Shown here in pieces: positions 32,430 to 42,341 of a stretch of DNA of 64,000 nucleotides. Origin of the DNA: Sarocladium kiliense. Taxonomy: Eukaryota > Ascomycota > Sordariomycetes > Hypocreales > Sarocladiaceae. Position numbers and translations under genes: made by a program. Numbering within the stretch: position 1 is the stretch's first letter; each line of letters begins with the position of its first letter. A model generated the notes under the pieces. It was not told the origin of the DNA. It was given only the letters and a program-made list of their open reading frames with translations, and searched no databases. The stretch lies in NCBI GenBank assembly GCA_030734395.1, contig JAUZTG010000029.1, positions 3,162,001 to 3,226,000 of the forward strand, in the 5' to 3' direction.

Positions 32430-34962
32430 ATGCCAGCCTGGTCTTCGACACGCTAATCATGTTGGATGTGGCTCGGCACGGGGGCATCTGGGTCGCAGAA
32501 ACTGTATCTAGGGGTATCGAGGCGAATTCGGAGTCAGGTGTAGAACCTGAGCTTTAGGCATATCAGAAGAAGCCGTATTCCAGATCTGGTACAGTCGCAT
32601 GGACACCAACCTGTGAAAGCACGCGGCTCGTGTGGATGAAATGCAAACTCATCCGGCCCGTTTCGTTAGCTTCTGAAGCCACCGGAGAAAAGGCTGCAGG
32701 CGATGCGAAAATCATTAGTGACCCGGTCTGGCTAAGCGACCCGACTTTGGTGCAGATCTCGACCCGGACATGGGATGTGTATGTGCATGTCATTCCGAAC
32801 CCCAGCGGTTCACAAGAAGGAGGAAGTCTGTAGTGACTCTTGCCTCAATGATAGATACAGACCTTCAGAGAAGTGTCGCCCTCTCCTTCACCCACGAACC
32901 CACGGATTCCGAATATTGCATTCTCACACTCCTCAATCACCATCTTGCCACATGCCCACGGACCCGGACACGGCTGAATTCTGCAGTTCGTGCCCAGCTG
33001 GGTTGTGTGTGCACTCATCCCATTCGTTCATGCGGGGAACAAGCCAGAGCTGCTTGCATGGCTTTCGCCCAACCCCGGCCTGGGCCTAGGTCACGGACCC
33101 TCCCCCTCCTCCCCCTCCCCCAGACGGGCTGGATGTCGCGTTACATTGGCTGAGGCGTGGTCTTGTGCCCCCCCAAGATGCATGCTGAAGTGCTTAGTCC
33201 AACGAGGGTTTTGCCTGCATCAGCCAGTGGCCAGCCTCCGACGGACGGCGAGGAAGCACCAGGTGAAAAGCCGTCTTGGTATATAGACGGCGACAAATGT
33301 CCTCGTTCCGGGGCCGCTCTTGATTTTGCAAATTTCTTGCGACACCATTCCTTCCTTCAAGGCTGGCTGAGTGCCTCCGCTTCGTCGTGGGATCCGAGTC
33401 TTTCGCCTCACGTCCGAGCACGCAGTCTCTCGGCCCCCGCTGCGATTGGCAACTGGTCTGATAATTGTAGGATCGACACTCGGCTCTACCATCTTCCTGG
33501 GTCTTTGCACACTGGCCTCGCCTGGCTGGCTATTGTGAACAGGCACCATCCATGCAATTGGGGCATCTGCATCCCTCACAAACTACGCCAGTCCGTTGAA
33601 GCTGAAGCTCTCATTTATCTGCCACAAGCCGGCCGCGAGAAGCAGACGGCAGCAGTGGCATTTCGTTTGCCAGAGCACTTCCTTCTGATGAGCCATGTTT
33701 TGCGCAGCGCTTTTGTAGCTTCGCGGCTCATCACATAGCTGGGGTACTGGATCAGGAATCTTTTGCATCATTGGAACAGGATCAACCAAGGCCAGCAATC
33801 TACAAGTAGACAGTCGCGTCCTTGACTGCCACACATCGGGGTACAGGTAAATTTCTTTGCGCGTCGAGTTCATTTCCAGGCTCCAGTCAAAACCAAAAGG
33901 ACCAATCGAGCCAGGGTGGGTGGTCTTCCGTTGCATTCGGCGAGCATCGAGAACGAAAAGAACGCGTTTCAGCAAACAACAGGGAGGGGTGGCCATTTTC
34001 ATATGCCAGGATTGTGCTTGATGCACCATACGGAACCTACCCGCGACCCGCGATCAGACTGAAAGTGACCTCAGTGGGAACTCATTGAGAGAAGGATCCA
34101 TCAATTGTGTGCCTGGACAGGACTGGCGCCAACGCAATTGAAGGCTTGTTTGCCCATTGGGGTTGTCTATTGTTAGGCGTGGGTGGTGATTCACCTGAAT
34201 CGCGATTGGTATCCGTGCACCACGCATTGTTGGTCTATGAGAAACGAGCGATCGAAGCGGCGCCTGCGCGATTCGCACGCTATCGGGTCCGGGAGGAAAC
34301 ACCGGCGCGCAACAGAACGGAGAGACGCAGAGAAAGCAGTCCAAAGACCAGGCGGAGGGAGAGCCAATTTGTGACGTGGGTGCGTCTGTCCGCCTCATCT
34401 GCCTCATTTGGGGACAGCCAGCACAGTACAGCAGACAGGCGCTCCGAAGCCCCGCCAGCTCCCATGAAGCTGCCTGCTGGAAAGCGACAACAAATAAGCA
34501 TCGAGACAAGCAGGTGAGACCGTTGAGAGACAAGAACATCGACGGTTCTCGTTCCTGCATCCTGAAGGCGGTTTCTTTTCTTTTTTCCCGTGTCTCAATC
34601 CTCACCCACCCACCACCGGGACAGCTTCCTTCTGCCGCACACAGGTACCTACATACTCACATCCGCTGTTCGCCAATTGAGTCAGTCCCAGATCCCTGCT
34701 CTGCCCAGTCGCAGACTTCATCCGCCCCCCCTTCTCTGCGACTCCCTGTTTCTTTTTCTTCCCTGAGTCGCTGTTCGACACGACAAGGGGCATTGCCCGG
34801 TGCGGGTACCTTGCGGTCCATCCGTCTGCACAAGACAGGGGGGCAGCGACGGCGGCACCGCCATCGGATTGCTCGCACGCTTGCTGAGTTCGCCTACTAG
34901 CTGAGCTAACTAGGTTGCTGCCCACTGCGCTACAGCAGGGGCCGTTTCCCGCCAGCAGCGCC
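32430..34962. other. Long gene-poor region and leader of the methyltransferase gene
   Basis: About 2.5 kb with no supported gene. A C-rich tract at 33098-33121 has four C runs of three to five and would be a G-quadruplex candidate on the minus strand. A 193-codon frame at 33157-33738 needs a non-ATG start and shows no motif. The final 350 bases are C/T-rich (for example near 34570-34760), as in a fungal promoter and leader. Confidence 0.4.
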
Positions 34963-36711
34963 ATGTCCGAGTTTGCAGCTTTTATGATGGCTGCGCCCAC
35001 CTCCTCGTCCATGCCCGTCTACTCTGTCCCTAAGAAACCCAAAACACCTCGCAACCGTTCCAATTCTGCTTCCCGGGTTTCGCGAAGACCCTTTCGACAT
35101 TCGCGCACCTCCAGCGGTAGTCACACGAGCACGAACCGTTCATCCAACGACACCGCATACACTACTACCACTGCCACCACCAGCTCCTCCTCTGAGAGCC
35201 CCGCTGTCGTGGGGTTCTCTGCCTACGGCCATCAGCCTCAACATCCCACCTCGTCAGCTGAGGCGTGGCTTGCCGACAAGCCCAGGTCCAGCACCTCCTC
35301 TCGACCACCGCTCTCCCCAAGACCGCCCATTGAGCGCTTCATCCATCGCTCGCGTACCGCTCACGGTATTCCTCCCCTCGATTACAAAGATGTTGCCGCC
35401 ATGCACCCTGAGATAGAATCCTCCAAGATTGGCTATTCTAGCAACAAGCACAATACCCTGGCCTTCTCCCGTGCTGAATCTCTCTCTTCGGCAAGCGGCA
35501 CTGCGTCGCTATCAACCCGCACACTGACGTCCACCGACCCCTCAGCCTCGGACGCGGACACCGCCTTCGCGTCCAAGCCCTTCGTTCTCCGGAATGGGCG
35601 CACCTATCTCAATGACCCGACATTAGCATATCCCCTGCCATCAGATTTACAGGAGCTTCATCGCCAGTCCTTACGCACCTTACTCTTGATACAGGTCTTC
35701 GGTGGGCCTGTATGTTCGCCTTCACTCACTGCGAAGCCCCCATTGAGGGTGCTCGAGGTTGGTTGCGGATCTGGCTTCTGGAGCATGATGTGCCATCGAT
35801 ACTTTAAGAGCAGAGGACATGCCAACATATCGTTTACGGGCATCGATATGGCTCCTCTGGCACCCGGAAGCGCAAACATCGCCGCTGATGCTGTCAGACC
35901 AGACAAGGATATGAAGTGGAAGTTCATCAACCACGATTTGCGCCAAACCCCGTGGCCACTGCCATCTGAAGAATATGACCTAGTCATGGTCAAAGATATG
36001 GCTTTGAGCGTAACCAATCACTCACAACAACACTTCATTGACGAGTGGATGAGAGTCATGCGTCCTGGCGGTACAGTCGAACTTTGGGAGTCAGATCACA
36101 CTATACGGATGTTGCGGCCTCATGTTCCGTCATCAGCTGTCACAGGAGATAACTCCGACGAACACGAAGCTGCATCAAGTCTGGGTGCATATGTGATGAC
36201 AGCCAACACGCCGCTCTCGGCACCCCTCAATACTTTTCTTGTCGAATACAACAATTGGTTAGTCAAGGCTCTCGACAATCGAGAGCTCAATGCAGTGCCC
36301 TGCACACTCATTGGGCCCTCACTGCTTCAAGAATCCGAAGTACTGGCCGACGTTCGCTCACGGCGTCTTGCAATCCCGCTCAGCGAGGTGCGCTGGGAGC
36401 GCGAGGGTGTCGGCGGTGTCGTCACCAAAGATGGCAAGTCGTACGTGGAGAGCAAGGGCAAAACACCCCATCAAAAGGTCGAGAAGAAGACCCTCTCCGT
36501 TGGGCAAGCTGCGTTGCGCAACACAGCCCTCCTGACCGTCGTCCAGCAGATCCAGGCTCTGGAACCTCTCCTTCGGGATGCCAGCGGCAAGAGCCAAGAT
36601 GAATGGGATGTTTGGCTGGGCAAGATGATGAACGACTTGTTAACAGAAGGGGGAACGAGCTGGGGAGAATGTCTCGAGGTAGGCGCATGGTGGGCGAGGA
36701 AGAAGAAATGA
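34963..36711 (+). CDS. Class I SAM-dependent methyltransferase with disordered N-terminus
   Basis: A single exon of 582 residues. Residues 1-200 are Ser/Thr/Pro/Arg-rich and disordered (for example TTTTATTSSSSES). The Rossmann-type methyltransferase core starts with motif I, VLEVGCGSG (263-271), followed by an acidic motif II region (FTGIDMAPL), EYDLVMVKDMALSVTN, and motif IV-like MRVMRPGGTVELWESDH. Family knowledge: class I enzymes transfer methyl from SAM to small molecules, proteins or RNA. The C-terminal 150 residues are mostly helical and have no recognised match. Function and substrate unknown. The first in-frame ATG was taken; the frame is open a little upstream but without ATG. Confidence 0.85.
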   Translation: MSEFAAFMMAAPTSSSMPVYSVPKKPKTPRNRSNSASRVSRRPFRHSRTSSGSHTSTNRSSNDTAYTTTTATTSSSSESPAVVGFSAYGHQPQHPTSSAEAWLADKPRSSTSSRPPLSPRPPIERFIHRSRTAHGIPPLDYKDVAAMHPEIESSKIGYSSNKHNTLAFSRAESLSSASGTASLSTRTLTSTDPSASDADTAFASKPFVLRNGRTYLNDPTLAYPLPSDLQELHRQSLRTLLLIQVFGGPVCSPSLTAKPPLRVLEVGCGSGFWSMMCHRYFKSRGHANISFTGIDMAPLAPGSANIAADAVRPDKDMKWKFINHDLRQTPWPLPSEEYDLVMVKDMALSVTNHSQQHFIDEWMRVMRPGGTVELWESDHTIRMLRPHVPSSAVTGDNSDEHEAASSLGAYVMTANTPLSAPLNTFLVEYNNWLVKALDNRELNAVPCTLIGPSLLQESEVLADVRSRRLAIPLSEVRWEREGVGGVVTKDGKSYVESKGKTPHQKVEKKTLSVGQAALRNTALLTVVQQIQALEPLLRDASGKSQDEWDVWLGKMMNDLLTEGGTSWGECLEVGAWWARKKK

Positions 36712-36925
36712 TGAATTACGAACCGGATTTTTCCAATCGACATGGACCAGCAGCACAACCGTTCCGAGCGCACTTGCACTGGGGCACGACCTTCTCAAGC
36801 CAACGCAAGGTCTTCAAGCATCAGTATCCAAGGTACAGCAAGGGCTTGCGATTCAACAGTTTATTTTCAAAGTCATGATATCCTTCTCATCATATATACA
36901 ATATTTCACGACCTCTGGTTTCTTC
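36712..36925. other. Tail-to-tail spacer
   Basis: About 215 bases between the convergent methyltransferase and ETFRF1 genes. Confidence 0.45.
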
Positions 36926-37659
36926 TTATGCGTCGGCGTCGTATCGTTTCCTCAGTGTGCGATAACGCTTCAGGTAGTACCTATGGATACCCAAGAGGCA
37001 TTGCGTGAGCTTGCTTTATTTTTCTGCGGGGAGGGAAAGAAAAGGTCCGGAAGGATACAGTGAAACGGTAGAACAGGTCGCTTCTGCCCTCCTTTGGCTT
37101 TGACTAGGTGAGGTGGAGGGGATTGTGTAACATTCTTTCTTGTGAATATTCGCTTTGCACAGCTTTGTGCGAGGGTTCTCAGAATACAGCGCCTTTTCTG
37201 GCCATAAGGCAAAAATGACACGCGCAAGGTATTCAAACGTGAAAAGTCATGTGTAGAGCAAAGTTCTAAAGGGTCGTTATGATAAGTAAATCCGACCATA
37301 CTTACAGTGCCTCGATTTCTGTCGTTCTTGTTAGCTCTCATATGTGCTTACAATTGCATCCTCGTTTCAACAATCGTAGCTCTTGCAACTCACCCTTCTT
37401 CACAAACTCAGCCTGCTCAATCCCCTTCCTTATCTTCTCCTCATCGCGCTCGGCTGCCTTGGCGATGAATGCACGATGCAGTCGTGGTCGGAAATAGTCA
37501 TACCCAAGCGGATACTCTCGTCCGAGGTAAAGTAGCTCTAGGGGAGCAATCAGCTTTCCGGCGCATGCCGTTGCCGAGGTGGTATGAGCGAGACGTTTGG
37601 AACTCACCCTTGTAGATGGCGATGACCTGGCTTCTTAACGCCGGGTTCGGGGGGCTCAT
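36926..37659 (-). CDS. ETFRF1/LYRM5-type LYR-motif mitochondrial protein
   Basis: Four exons on the minus strand: 37659-37608, 37537-37394, 37318-37306 and 36980-36926. The product has 87 residues, close to the human 90. The conserved body reads QVIAIYKELLYLGREYPLGYD, then PRLHRAFI, EKIRKGIEQAEFVKK, EIEALYY and LKRYRTLRKRY. The LYR triad appears as LYL. Exon 3 is only 13 nt; intron 3 is 325 nt, much longer than others here. Reading past exon 3 gives a stop inside the GTAAGT donor. Family knowledge: ETFRF1 binds electron-transfer flavoprotein and displaces FAD, tuning electron flow from acyl-CoA dehydrogenases. The four-exon model restores the full family C-terminus. Confidence 0.85.
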
Positions 37660-37939
37660 TCTGAGAGGAGACGGGACATGACTGAGGGTGATGATGTCTA
37701 TGGGAGGATGAGGTTTGGGGTGAGGTTAAGCCACCGTTATTAGCCGAGAGCCAATGTGGCGTTCTGGTACCAGCCACTATTGCGTTATTCGGACCTCAAC
37801 GACAACCACACTCGCTCGCTCAAACAAAGCCATCCTCACTGTGCGGGCATCGTGTCACCCACGCGTTTCGTAACTCAAAGCCGGTCGTCAATTATTTGTA
37901 GCTTTTTTTCTGGACTCTGGGCCATCTCTTGCACTTGAG
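37660..37939. promoter_or_regulatory. Short divergent promoter with CCAAT box
   Basis: 280 bases between divergent start codons of ETFRF1 and the unknown gene at 37940. A CCAAT box (GAGCCAATGTGG) lies at 37751-37755, near the middle, where the fungal HAP complex could bind. HAP commonly controls respiratory genes, which would fit ETFRF1 (inference). Confidence 0.5.
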
Positions 37940-39130
37940 ATGGGGCGCTTAACGGCTCTCGAGGTCTTCCCAACACTCGCGCGTTACAAGGCATTTCGGC
38001 CGCGCCGCGCAAATCCACCCATCGGAAACACCGATCTTAAAGTTGATCCTCGGCTACAAGACGACCAGAGCAATTCACATAAATCCAAATTAGACGGCCG
38101 GGCTGACACTTTCTCCCACCTATATCATGACCTTGGTGTGTTGGCCTTCGCTGGCTGCACCGCCGCGCAGACCGAGCGGATAGGCTCAATTCTCCAGAGG
38201 GTTGTTGCGTGGGGAGGCCCGGCACATCTGACGGCCCTGATTAGGGACGCTGGTTCGATCAAGCAGCGAGTTCCGGGAGACGTTTCCTTCACTTTAGCGG
38301 AAGGGCTGGTGGACCACAGTGCACATGAGGTATGAGCGAGACATTCGATCAAGGAGAGGAGTCTATTGCTAAATTCAACAAGCTTCAGGAGGCCATTACC
38401 AATGGGTCACTGTCTGTTGAAACTATTCTCGCCAACAGTGATAAGCTCATTGAGCGTTCAGAGCCGTTCGCGAGCGTTCCACCACCCCAAAGAGAATTAT
38501 TCCTCAAGAGCAAGAAGTCGACACGCATATCTCGAGTACTCTCTGGTCCCGGTGTGTTCCTTGTACGTTCTGGGTTTCTGAAACTCGATCTCGAAGGACA
38601 AGGCGTGGAAACTGACAAGATACCAGGAAACTGATACAGGGAAGCGGAGGCTCCCCCTCGCTTATCACGTGTCTTTGTCGTCCAAGCCTGGCAAATCCTT
38701 TATTGAAACCGACGTCTGGCTCTCTACGATAGGTAAAGGGAACATTGTGGGACGTGTTAAGACACTCTACGAAACTGGACAGGTGTACGAACAGGATGGC
38801 TCCATCACTGCCAAGGCTGGCCTGCTCAGTGAAGCTCAGACACTCAAGAACAAGGAGCTCGATCCGGCGTCTTCCATTACATTGGGTCCGCGACAGGCGG
38901 CCGTTCAAGCTATGATGGATCTTTGGGCACTGGAAAGGGAGATATGGGCGGACAGGTCGAATGTGGATATGCCGGAGCGAGAGAAGCAAGAGACGCGGGA
39001 TAAGCAGGATAATACGCATCCTAAGGGCCCCAAAAAGAAAGTTAAGAAGGCGACGTCAAGGAAGAGAGAGTTGGGAGACAAAGAACACCCGACGCAGAAG
39101 GCAAATAGCGAACCGCAGACTGTGAAGTGA
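37940..39130 (+). CDS. Unknown protein, 357 residues
   Basis: Three exons (37940-38329, 38383-38562, 38627-39130; introns 53 and 64 nt, phase 0) give 357 residues. Residues 1-250 look globular and partly helical (FSHLYHDLGVLAFAGCTAAQTERIGSILQRV; LSVETILANSDKLIER). The middle has a beta-like run (LPLAYHVSLSSKPG; ETDVWLSTIGKGNIVGRVKTLYE). The last 60 residues are Lys/Glu-rich (KGPKKKVKKATSRKRE) and could be a nuclear or RNA-binding tail. I recognise no domain. Clean splice sites and continuous frames support a real gene. A 26-nt G run begins 44 bases after the stop. Confidence 0.75.
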
Positions 39131-39173
39131 AGGATGCCCTACCTCAAGGGCTTGAAGAGGTGCCCAGCGTGAT

Positions 39174-39199
39174 GGGGGGGGGGGGGGGGGGGGGGGGGG
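39174..39199 (+). repeat. 26-nt poly-G homopolymer
   Basis: An unbroken run of 26 G on the top strand, 43 bases after the stop of the unknown gene. Length may be uncertain because long G runs are hard to sequence. It can form a G-quadruplex. Confidence 0.9.
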
Positions 39200-42100
39200 C
39201 GCATTCTGTATGTACAACATGGGAGGGCCACATGATGGAGGTTTCAAGTACATCAAAGCCATGCACGAGATGGTCTCGGTGGCGGTCTCTCGAAGCGATG
39301 TAGATCGAGAAGTATGTTGACATGACAGACTACAGACCGCGTGGGCACTTGCAAGTGCTTAAGCTATCGGTTCGCGTATCATCGTCAACAATCAAGACAG
39401 CCCGCTCGTCGCAGTGACAGGAGCTGAATCCGTAAGAATGCGCCCCTACCGCTACTGAGCTTGCCTCGTTGACAGGACTTAGCCACGAATTGCTGGCTAA
39501 TCAGAGCATTGCCTGCTGATATCTGCGTATCCAATCACCGTCAAGGCTGTCCTCGGAAAGAAAGGCTGTTCGGTCGTTGCAGCCGATCGAGGGCGAGCGG
39601 GGTGATTGACCCCTCACTTCAGACTCTCTTCCGCTCAGATAAGGCAGTCCTGACTGAGGCTATCATGCATGAGTGCCGAAACTATTGTTGTTGGCTGTCA
39701 AAACAACCATCTGCCGGGACGGGTGTGGTGGGTGGTGGCGCAACAAGCGGTCAGGATGGAGCAATGAGGGGAAAGATACCCAGACGAGTGGATTCGACAT
39801 CAAAAGTGCGCTGCCCTGGGGAATAGTAGGATGATCATCAAGGCTATCTTCGCGCGATCCTACAGCGGTTGGAACTAATTTGGTGCCAGGGCTGATGGAG
39901 AGCGACGGAAATAAGGAGCCCTTAAGCTCGTCACGAGGCCGTAAGTGTGGGCTTGGCTGGAGGATGACTCGAAAAAGACAAGCATGCACGTACGAGCATG
40001 CAGTGATCGACAGCAGTGAGAGGGGCGGGCGCCGGAGACCGGAGCATTTGTGAGAGGGTGAGGTCCGGTGTGTTTCCGAAGGAGAAAAAAAAGCTTGAGG
40101 GCGATTGAGTTGGTGGTTGCAGGAGAGGATGGGGCTTGAAGGGTCATCCTGTCTAGGAAGGGCGATGCGGCAGAACGAGATGGAGTCTAAATTGCGAAGC
40201 ATGTGAGAAACGAGCAAGTGACTGAAGTGTCGTATGATGCAAAAGGTGATTGCGGTCACATCACTCCTAGTATGTTCATTCCAACGAGTCTCCTGCAGTG
40301 TGATGGCCGCACCAATATGTGAAGACGGGAGGATACCTAGGCGACAGAGAGACGAGGGGAATGCAAAGCGGCCAGTTAGAACTGGCCAACATAGCATCAA
40401 GTGCCGAGGGGTTACAGTGCATGTCGACAAGCTACACGAGGGATGGGTAAAAGCTTGGGACAGGAGGGAGGGGACAAATGGAAAGGGAGGGTGCAGATCG
40501 CATGAGTAAAGGGAATGGGATTTGCCCGTATTGCAGTGCGGATGGTTTCAGCGTCATTTCACGGTGAGAGAGACAATAGACGAATTGGAGAATGATCCGC
40601 GGTATCCGGAGATGCTGCTCTCGTGCACACAATAGAGGTAAAGTGTGTCTGTGCAAAAAGCTTAACCAGCGCCACGCTGTAGTGAGCCAGGGCTGAGTCA
40701 GTTGGAGGTGGTTGTCAACCGTCAGATTTGCGTTTTGGGTGCTTTGTGAGTATTCGGGGAGGGACGGACAGACGGATGGATAGATGCTCACCTAGGCATG
40801 CTGGATGCTCATATCATTCCTCAAGCCACAGAACAGGGATATATGCATAACAAACACATCCGTAGCTTTGATAGATGGAGTCTCTCAGCAGAAAAAGAGA
40901 CACTGATAACAATGGGAGAGCATGCCAATACCCGGAATTACAAGGTACCACTCTACCTTTCAATGCATGTCTGGCGCTCGAGACGACACGACTCGACTCG
41001 AACTCGGGCGATGCTAACCACATGCCGATTGACCCTCGCTCCTTTTTAGTTTAGACCCATCGCCTGGTTTCCCCACTGCCGGCCTTCCCCCCTGTAGGAC
41101 ACTAGTAAGCCTGGCAGAGCAGAAAAGCCAAGCCAGCAAGCAAGGCCGTGAAGACAAGAAGAGGATGTATGGATTGGGAAAAAATAACAACATGGGTAGC
41201 TAGAGAATTGCATAACAAGGGCAGAAGCAAGGTTGTGACCTGTTTGATTGCGATCCTTGTTGCTTCTGTTGGCAGCGGCTACCGTCACTGGAAGACCAGT
41301 CAGTGAGTGAGGCGTTGTAACGGTCCACTGTCAGCATCCTTCCAACCCACTGTAATCCATCCGTCTATCCATCCATCCATCCATCCCATCGTGCCTCTGT
41401 TGACTTTGATCCCATAGCGGCACAGCTTCATGTGAGATCAGAAGGAGTGAGTCGTTGTCAGCCACTGATGTCGTTGGTTTCGCACTAAGGTGTCAGGGCA
41501 TCTCACAGCGCTCTCACTGGCCCCTCACCCCCCTTACGTAACCTCCTGCTGCCGGCCTTCCACTTTTAGCATCCCCCAGGCCCCCCAAATGGTCCACTGG
41601 AACGATCGGAAAACCCACTGCATTCATCGCTGCAAGGTGCCATCCCTCCCGAATCTCTAGGCTAACGAGGTACCGATCACGCCGCTGCTGCTATTTTTTT
41701 CGGCAGACGACCGCACGCAAAAAGTGAACCTAAACCCACTGCTGCCACTGCCCTACTACGCTGCTCCACTACTGCCAGCCACTCGCACACCACCACCATC
41801 ACCTGCCTATCATACACTGCAACTGCAGGGCACTATGCTACACTGCACCTGGACTCTGCCACTGACCCGCTCCCACTTCGAAACCTTCTGATCTCGTCAA
41901 ACCTCTGCCGGCATCCCATCCCAGTCACATTCACCTTGTCCTTCCTTTTCCCCAAGCCCGCCCGTCGCCGCCAACGCACCTTCAAACGTGTCTTGACGCC
42001 CCGACGCTGCGGTTCTTTTCTTCCGATCCTTCCGTCTGCTCTGCCGCGCGTCGACCTTCAGGCATCATTCCAGCCTTTTCCACAGAGTAGCTGCCTCTAG

Positions 42101-42341
42101 CGGGCGCCACTTCGAGAGGCTTTCCCGTTCCGGCTGCCTGCGATCGATTCCCGGTGCATGAATTGCTGCCTCGAAAACAACCACCACGAACCGACTTCAC
42201 TCCTTCAAATCACCTTTTCGACTCCCGAAGTCACCTCACCATTCAGGCGAGCGCGTCTTGAATACTCGCGACACGGCTTCTAGGCGCTGCAGAGCTCCGT
42301 GAGGCCCTCGTCCTCCCATCTCTGCACCCAAGAAAGGGCGC
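39200..42341. other. Long gene-poor region and leader of the acrB-like gene
   Basis: About 3.1 kb with no supported gene. A 255-codon minus-strand frame at 39663-40430 has His/Ser/Pro/Leu composition without motifs and is probably chance. Five ATCC units lie at 41367-41386. From about 41700 the strand is C/T-rich and A-poor, fitting a long promoter and 5' leader of the gene at 42342. Confidence 0.45.
41367..41386 (+). repeat. (ATCC)5 microsatellite
   Basis: Five perfect tandem ATCC units upstream of the acrB-like gene. Confidence 0.9.

Noticed and set aside
33157..33738. 193-codon frame in the gap before the methyltransferase
   Set aside because: Needs a non-ATG start, no domain, overlapped by frames on the other strand.
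39663..40430. 255-codon open frame on the minus strand
   Set aside because: His/Ser/Pro/Leu-rich composition, no motif and low-complexity character; fits chance in GC-balanced DNA.
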